The notes below the pieces were generated by a model. That model had not been told where the DNA came from. It ran no database searches and saw nothing but the letters and a program-made list of their open reading frames with translations. Both the position numbers and the translations under genes were made by a program. A stretch of 64,000 bases of DNA from Chlamydomonas reinhardtii (taxonomy: Eukaryota > Chlorophyta > Chlorophyceae > Chlamydomonadales > Chlamydomonadaceae): NCBI RefSeq assembly GCF_000002595.2, contig NC_057005.1:5207235-5271234 (forward strand). The letters are read 5' to 3'. Shown here in pieces: positions 59,400-64,000 of the stretch (position 1 is its first letter; each line of letters begins with the position of its first letter).

Positions 59400-62300
59400 T
59401 CAACACCGCTCAAATCGGTCCCAGCGTGCCGCCATGCCACCGCTGACACCCTCGCTCGCCGCCCCAATCTCTGCCGCCACCGCCGCCACCAGCTCCTGCC
59501 ACGTGTCAGCCTCGCCACACATCGCCTCCAGCTGCGCCGGGCTCAGCACGTCATCCTCCCACACCGCCGCCAGCGCGGCCTCCGCCTCCGACACCTCTGC
59601 CGCCCGCCGCCCAGCCTCCTCCGCCTCCCCCTGCCCCTCCTTCTCCCCACCGGCCCCACCTCCAGCCGGGAAGCAGTAGTGGCGCATCATCGCAGTCGCC
59701 TCCGCCAGCCGCAGCCGACCCAGGTGCAGGACCTTGTTGATGCGGCCGGGCCGGATCAGCGCCGGGTCCAGGCTGTCCGGGCAGTTGGTGGTGAGGATAA
59801 CGATGCGGCCGGGCGTGTCAACCACGCCATCCAGAACGTTCAGGATGCCGGCGAGGTTCAGCGCGTCCTTGCAGGGCCACCGGTGGCTGGAATACATGGA
59901 GTAGCCGGCGGCGTAGTCTGTAGCGGCATGGTTAGCGGTGGCGGTGGCGGCGGCGTTGGGGGAGCCAGCCATAGACTCCGCCAGCGCGGCAGCCAGGGCC
60001 ACTGCCTCAGCCTCACACATGGGGCCGAAGTCGTTGTTGGGGGCTGCAGCGGGGTAAGGAGCAGGCCAGGCGATGGTGGGGGGCGCGGCGGACGCGGGCG
60101 GGGGCCCAGGCTTGTTGGCTGGAGAGGCGCAGCGGCGGCGGCGCGACAGGTCGCTTGCCGCCAGGTCGTCTGCGTCCACACTGCTGATGGCGCTGCTGCC
60201 GCAGCCGCCGTCGCTGCCGCGGCTGTGAGCAGCTGCAGCAGTGGCAGCGATGGCAGCTGCGGTCGGCGCGACCGCCTGGGGTGGCGACGGCGGCGGAGTG
60301 CGGCGCGTGACCACTCCGCCGGCTGCGTCCACGTCCTCCAGCACGTAAATGACCTTGCTGAAAGGCAGTGTGATGGCGGTGCCTGCCTCGTCATCGTCAT
60401 CCTCATCGTCGTCGTCGTCGTCATCGCCACGGCTTCCGCCGCTCCGCTTGCTGCCGCCGCCGCTGCCACCCGAGTTGTGGCGGCGCTGCAGGAGCACACG
60501 CGTGTCGAACATGATGTCCTGGGCAGGGGGGGAGGGTAGGGAAGAGCAGCAGCAGCAGGAGGGCACGGAAGGAGGGCAGCTGGTTAGATATGGACCGCAA
60601 ATGACAACTCCATTCAAACCCGGATCGCACAGAGCAGCAACGACCAAATCTGGCCACGAAAGCGCCGGGTAATGCCCTGCAAGCCCGCGCGTGGGCTGAC
60701 GACTTCTGCCCTGCGCCCCCCTGCCCCTGCCCCTGCCCCTGCCCCTGCCCCTGCCCCTGCCCCTGCCCCTGCCCCTGCCCCTGCCCCTGCCCCTGCCCCT
60801 GCCCCTGCCCCTGCCCCTGCCCTGCCCACCATGAGCTGTTGGTTGGTGGCAATGCGCGCCAGCGGCACCGACACCACGGAGCGACCCGTGAGCTGCGCCA
60901 GAGCCTTGATGAGGCTGGTCTTGCCTGCAGGCGGGAGGGAGGGAGGGAGGGCGCAGAGGGAGGGGTCAGGGCAGGAGCGAGGCGTGGCGCTGCAGGAGCC
61001 GCAAATAGAACCGCTGCGGCGCGTCGGCAGGGTCGCATGGAACACCTAGGAAGCAGCCCATCGCGCCCGAAAGCTGTACTGACCAGCCGCAGAGCGACGT
61101 CGGTCACGCCGGCATCCATGCCAAGACCCGCACATCCACAGGCCGCCAGGATGTCACAATGCGGCAACTCCAAGGCTGTTGAAAACGCCCTCCAAGCAAC
61201 GAGACCGCGCCTCTTTCCACGCTGCCACGCAGCCTCCACACCTCGCACGAGACGTCGAGACACAGGCGGTCCGCAGTCACGCATGCGAGTGCCGCTTCCC
61301 CCGCAGGCACCGGCACAGCCTGCTTCGTCCTTGGATAACCCAATGACCCGCCCGCACCCAGAACCCCACGCACCCCTCCAACCCCACACGCACCTGTACC
61401 GGGCGGGCCGTACAGCAGCAGTCCCAGCTTGTGTGGGTAGCCGGGCACCGAGAAGCGCCCCTGCCGCCCCTCGAACTGACCCACAAGCCGCAGCACCTCG
61501 GACTTGGCCGGGTGGAAGAAGGAGGCAAAGGTCTTCTCGCCGCTGAGCCGGTAGCGCTTGAACACGGCGGCGACGGTGGGCGCGGACTTGGCGCCGGCAC
61601 CGCTGCCAGCGCGGCCGTCGCCGCCGGAGCCGGGCTCGCCGGCCGCGGGGCTGGAGGCCGGGGCGGGCGGGTTGAGGCAGGTGGGGACGTAGAGGTAGCG
61701 GTGGCGGTCGGCGGGGCGCGCGGCCTTCTGCTCACGGTGGTCCTGCGACGGCAGCAGGGCGCGGCGGGGGGCCAGGTGACCTCAGTCGCTGTTTCACGGC
61801 CACAAGCTTTCAACGCGGCTGCAGGGTAATTGAAAACGTCACGGAACACAGGCAACCATATGACACGCAAGCGCCTGCCCCTTCCCCTTCCCATGCCTCT
61901 GCTCCTGCCCCTGCTCCTGCCCCGTACGCAGCTGCCGCTACGGACCTGCAGGGCCGCGGTGATGAGGTCAGACACACGGCGGGCGCCGTCGGGTGCGCGG
62001 CTGCGCAGCTTGATGACGGAGGCGATGCGGCGGCGCTTCTCGGTGCTGCTGTCGTGCGTGTACGTGTAGCGCATAAACCTGCAACACAGCAGGCAGCAGA
62101 GGCAGCATGATCAGGCTCGGGGCCGAGCACGGCGGCGCGGCTCCTACCTTCTTTGGCGGCCCCGTTACGCCCTTCGCACCCCGCCCCCTTTGGCCTTTGC
62201 ACGCAAAAGACCCCACCCACAAACAACTCACTCGACTCCATTGCCCAGCTCCTGCCACACCCGCACCGGCGGCGCCAGGTTCAGCCCGTAGGCCGCCGCC

Positions 62301-63428
62301 TCACGCTGCTTGGCCGCGCCCACTGAGCTACCGCAGTCGCTGCTTTTGCTACTGCTGCCTGCCGCCGAATCCTCATCGCCCGAGTCTGAATCAGCATCAC
62401 CGCCAGCTGCTGCGAGCCGCCGGCGCCGCTTCTCCAGGGAAAGGTACGCCGTAGTCATGTCTCTAAGGAGCTTCGCGGGGGACTGGGCAGTCGCGGGAGC
62501 GGCGGCGCGGATGGCGGTGGGGGTGATGGCAGAGATGCAGGCAGAGGCTGTGGCAGCGGGTGCTCCGGCGCAATTGTTGACGTAGGCCAACAGTGCTCGC
62601 TGCAGGATGGCGTTCGCGGGCTGGCCGTCGGGGTCGTAGCTGCAAGTAGCAAATAGAAGGGCAGGCGGCGAGGGAGGGGCTTTGTTGAGGTTGGTGCTTG
62701 TCTGCTTGCACACCACACTAGCGGTGAACCCACTGTCGAGGGCCACGGTCGAGGGCCGAGTCCCTCGGCCCTGGCAAGTGGCCCCAGCGTACAACACGCA
62801 ACCGCACACGGCGCTTCACGCCGCGCGGACGCGCCATACGTTCCCCCTCCGGCTCTCCGCTGATGTAGCCCCAGCCACCGCTAGCCGCCGCAGCACTCCC
62901 GCTCCTGCCCCCGCTGCCGTGCCAGGCACTCACACGGACCCCTTCGCACACTTCGCGCACTCACTAGTATCCGTCCTCCGCCGCCACGTGCTCGATGACG
63001 CGCACCACCTCCTTGCACCCCGCCTCTCCCGACCACCACCGCCGCAACGCTGCCGCCGCCAGCAGCGCCCAGCGGTTCAGCCGGGGCTGCGCCCAGCGCA
63101 GCAACAGCGGCAGCAGCATGCACAGCACGGCGTCCAGGACTGGATGCCCGGTGCGCACCTTGCCGAGAAGCCCAAACTGCGCATGGCGAGGGGTTCAGGA
63201 CAGCGACTTGAATGTGTGGTGCTTGTTTGCATGGTCCCCAGTCCTCAGCCTAGTAGTTATCGCGAGCAGTTGGGCGGCGGACTGCTACTGGTAGGACACA
63301 CAGGCCCCAGGGCGCGAGGCGGCACGGCAGGCATGCGGTCTTGGCCAAGTTCAGAGGCAGCTAACGGAAACTGAGGGCTCCCACAGACTCACACACACCT
63401 GCGTGATGAGCTCTGGGGTGAGCGACAT
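59400..63428 (-). CDS. BCS1-like AAA ATPase
   Basis: Seven exons on the minus strand: 63428-63399, 63176-62965, 62639-62232, 62078-61946, 61742-61394, 60924-60830, 60518-59400; 781 residues. One N-terminal hydrophobic helix (about residues 25-45) anchors the protein. Then comes a BCS1-N-like region with YTYTHDSSTEKRR and FKRYRLSGEKTFASFFHP, and the AAA core: Walker A YGPPGTGKTSLIKAL (Lys379), Walker B VIYVLEDVDA (Glu470, Asp471), and a sensor/arginine region IVILTTNCPDSLDPALIRPGR. Between Walker A and Walker B there is an insert with a run of aspartates; after Walker B a further insert of about 130 residues is rich in Ala and Ser. BCS1 itself folds the Rieske protein across the inner mitochondrial membrane. 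This is a diverged relative, so that role is not certain, and plant BCS1-like proteins also sit elsewhere. Intron 6 starts with a long hexanucleotide repeat. Confidence 0.88.
60717..60823. repeat. (CCCCTG)n hexanucleotide repeat in intron 6 of the BCS1-like gene
   Basis: About 18 uninterrupted units. On the transcribed (minus) strand it reads (CAGGGG)n and starts within a few bases of the splice donor at 60829. Confidence 0.97.
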
Positions 63429-64000
63429 TCTTGTGTATCAGGTGGTGCGTGCCGCTAGCGTGTTGGCGAGCAGCGCGGGGGCCCCGTCTGGGGCCCCTTG
63501 CCGCGCAAGCGCAGCAGTTGGTGGGGGTGTCGTCTATTGTTAAAGCGTATCAGCCCAAATGTATGTATTTGTATCCGTGCTGCTGTTCGGTCAACCAGCG
63601 CTGCCTTAAATACGCTTGCCCCGCATTGATGAGGCCATGGGCGGCCCGGGCCCCCACCCGGGCCCTGGCCTCAGGGAAGTCTCGCCCGATCCTCACAGCA
63701 ATCCTGCGAAGTTCCACGCGTTATACAGGACTAAGTTGTCTGAGCATAAAGTTGAGATAGCGCCGTCAATAAAAAAGAGAGTCCGTGAGTCGATGTTCGT
63801 CACACGGATGTCCCCCACACACATTTCTTCTCCAAGATATGTCCGTGTGCGGCCACCTTGGACGTTATATTCGCCCAACCCTCAAAACAAGTGCAATCGC
63901 TTACCTGTACTGCGTCCGCCCGAACGTGCCGCCTGGTGCCACCAGGCGGCCCCGCCAAGCTGCCCTTGAAAGCACAGGAGGAGGCTGAGGCGTTATCATA
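63429..64000. other. Upstream region of the BCS1-like gene; no gene recognised
   Basis: 572 bp. Open frames of 60-117 codons show no motif. A perfect inverted repeat with 10-bp arms (gccgcctggt/accaggcggc) lies at 63928-63950. Confidence 0.4.

Noticed and set aside
1-64000. tRNA and rRNA genes
   Set aside because: I looked for the conserved T-arm pattern and rRNA core motifs on both strands and saw no convincing candidate. A covariance-model scan would be needed to exclude them fully.

Overview
The window is nuclear DNA of a GC-rich green alga of the Chlamydomonas/Volvox type. The evidence is: genes cut by many short introns (GTGAG/GTGCG donors, CAG acceptors); TGTAA poly(A) signals placed after stop codons; (GT)n tracts inside introns; proteins full of Ala, Gly and Gln runs; and a gene set (FAP174/MYCBP, PDAT, CCDC47, BCS1-like AAA ATPase) that fits this lineage. 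No rRNA, tRNA, CRISPR array or prokaryote-like operon was seen. All exon models were built by hand from splice consensus, reading phase and family resemblance. Each complete model sums to a whole number of codons, but none was checked against RNA.

Layout. 1-1690 (+): 3' end of a Gly-rich RING-finger gene. 1691-7178: gene-poor, with a perfect 253-bp repeat pair and a diverged satellite. 7179-11633 (+): cholinesterase-like type-B carboxylesterase. 12914-13512 (-): FAP174/MYCBP. 13949-18194 (+): a large zinc-binding E3 ligase whose C-terminus matches the RING-Cys-relay (RCR) module of MYCBP2/PHR proteins. 18993-23443 (+) and 25062-31745 (-): two alpha/beta-hydrolase paralogues in an inverted, tail-to-tail pair. 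32638-34405 (-): PPIL3 cyclophilin. 35583-38584 (+): triose-phosphate-translocator-family transporter. 40684-43598 (+): LARP6-type La-related protein. 44708-48337 (+): CCDC47. 49436-51650 (+): divergent-PAP2 protein. 52838-58897 (-): phospholipid:diacylglycerol acyltransferase (PDAT). 59400-63428 (-): BCS1-like AAA ATPase. 63429-64000: no gene recognised.

The genes are mostly unrelated housekeeping functions: ubiquitination, splicing-linked prolyl isomerisation, ER membrane-protein insertion, lipid acylation, sugar-phosphate transport and mRNA binding. Arrangements that could carry meaning are the divergent FAP174/RCR pair with 436 bp between start codons, and the inverted hydrolase pair, where introns are nearly identical in the middle of the genes while the flanking exons are strongly diverged, which suggests gene conversion.

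The most interesting item is the 844-residue E3 ligase at 13949-18194. It carries both relay cysteines and the catalytic histidine of human MYCBP2 in a protein far smaller than PHR ligases, preceded by RING-like and IBR-like cysteine clusters.
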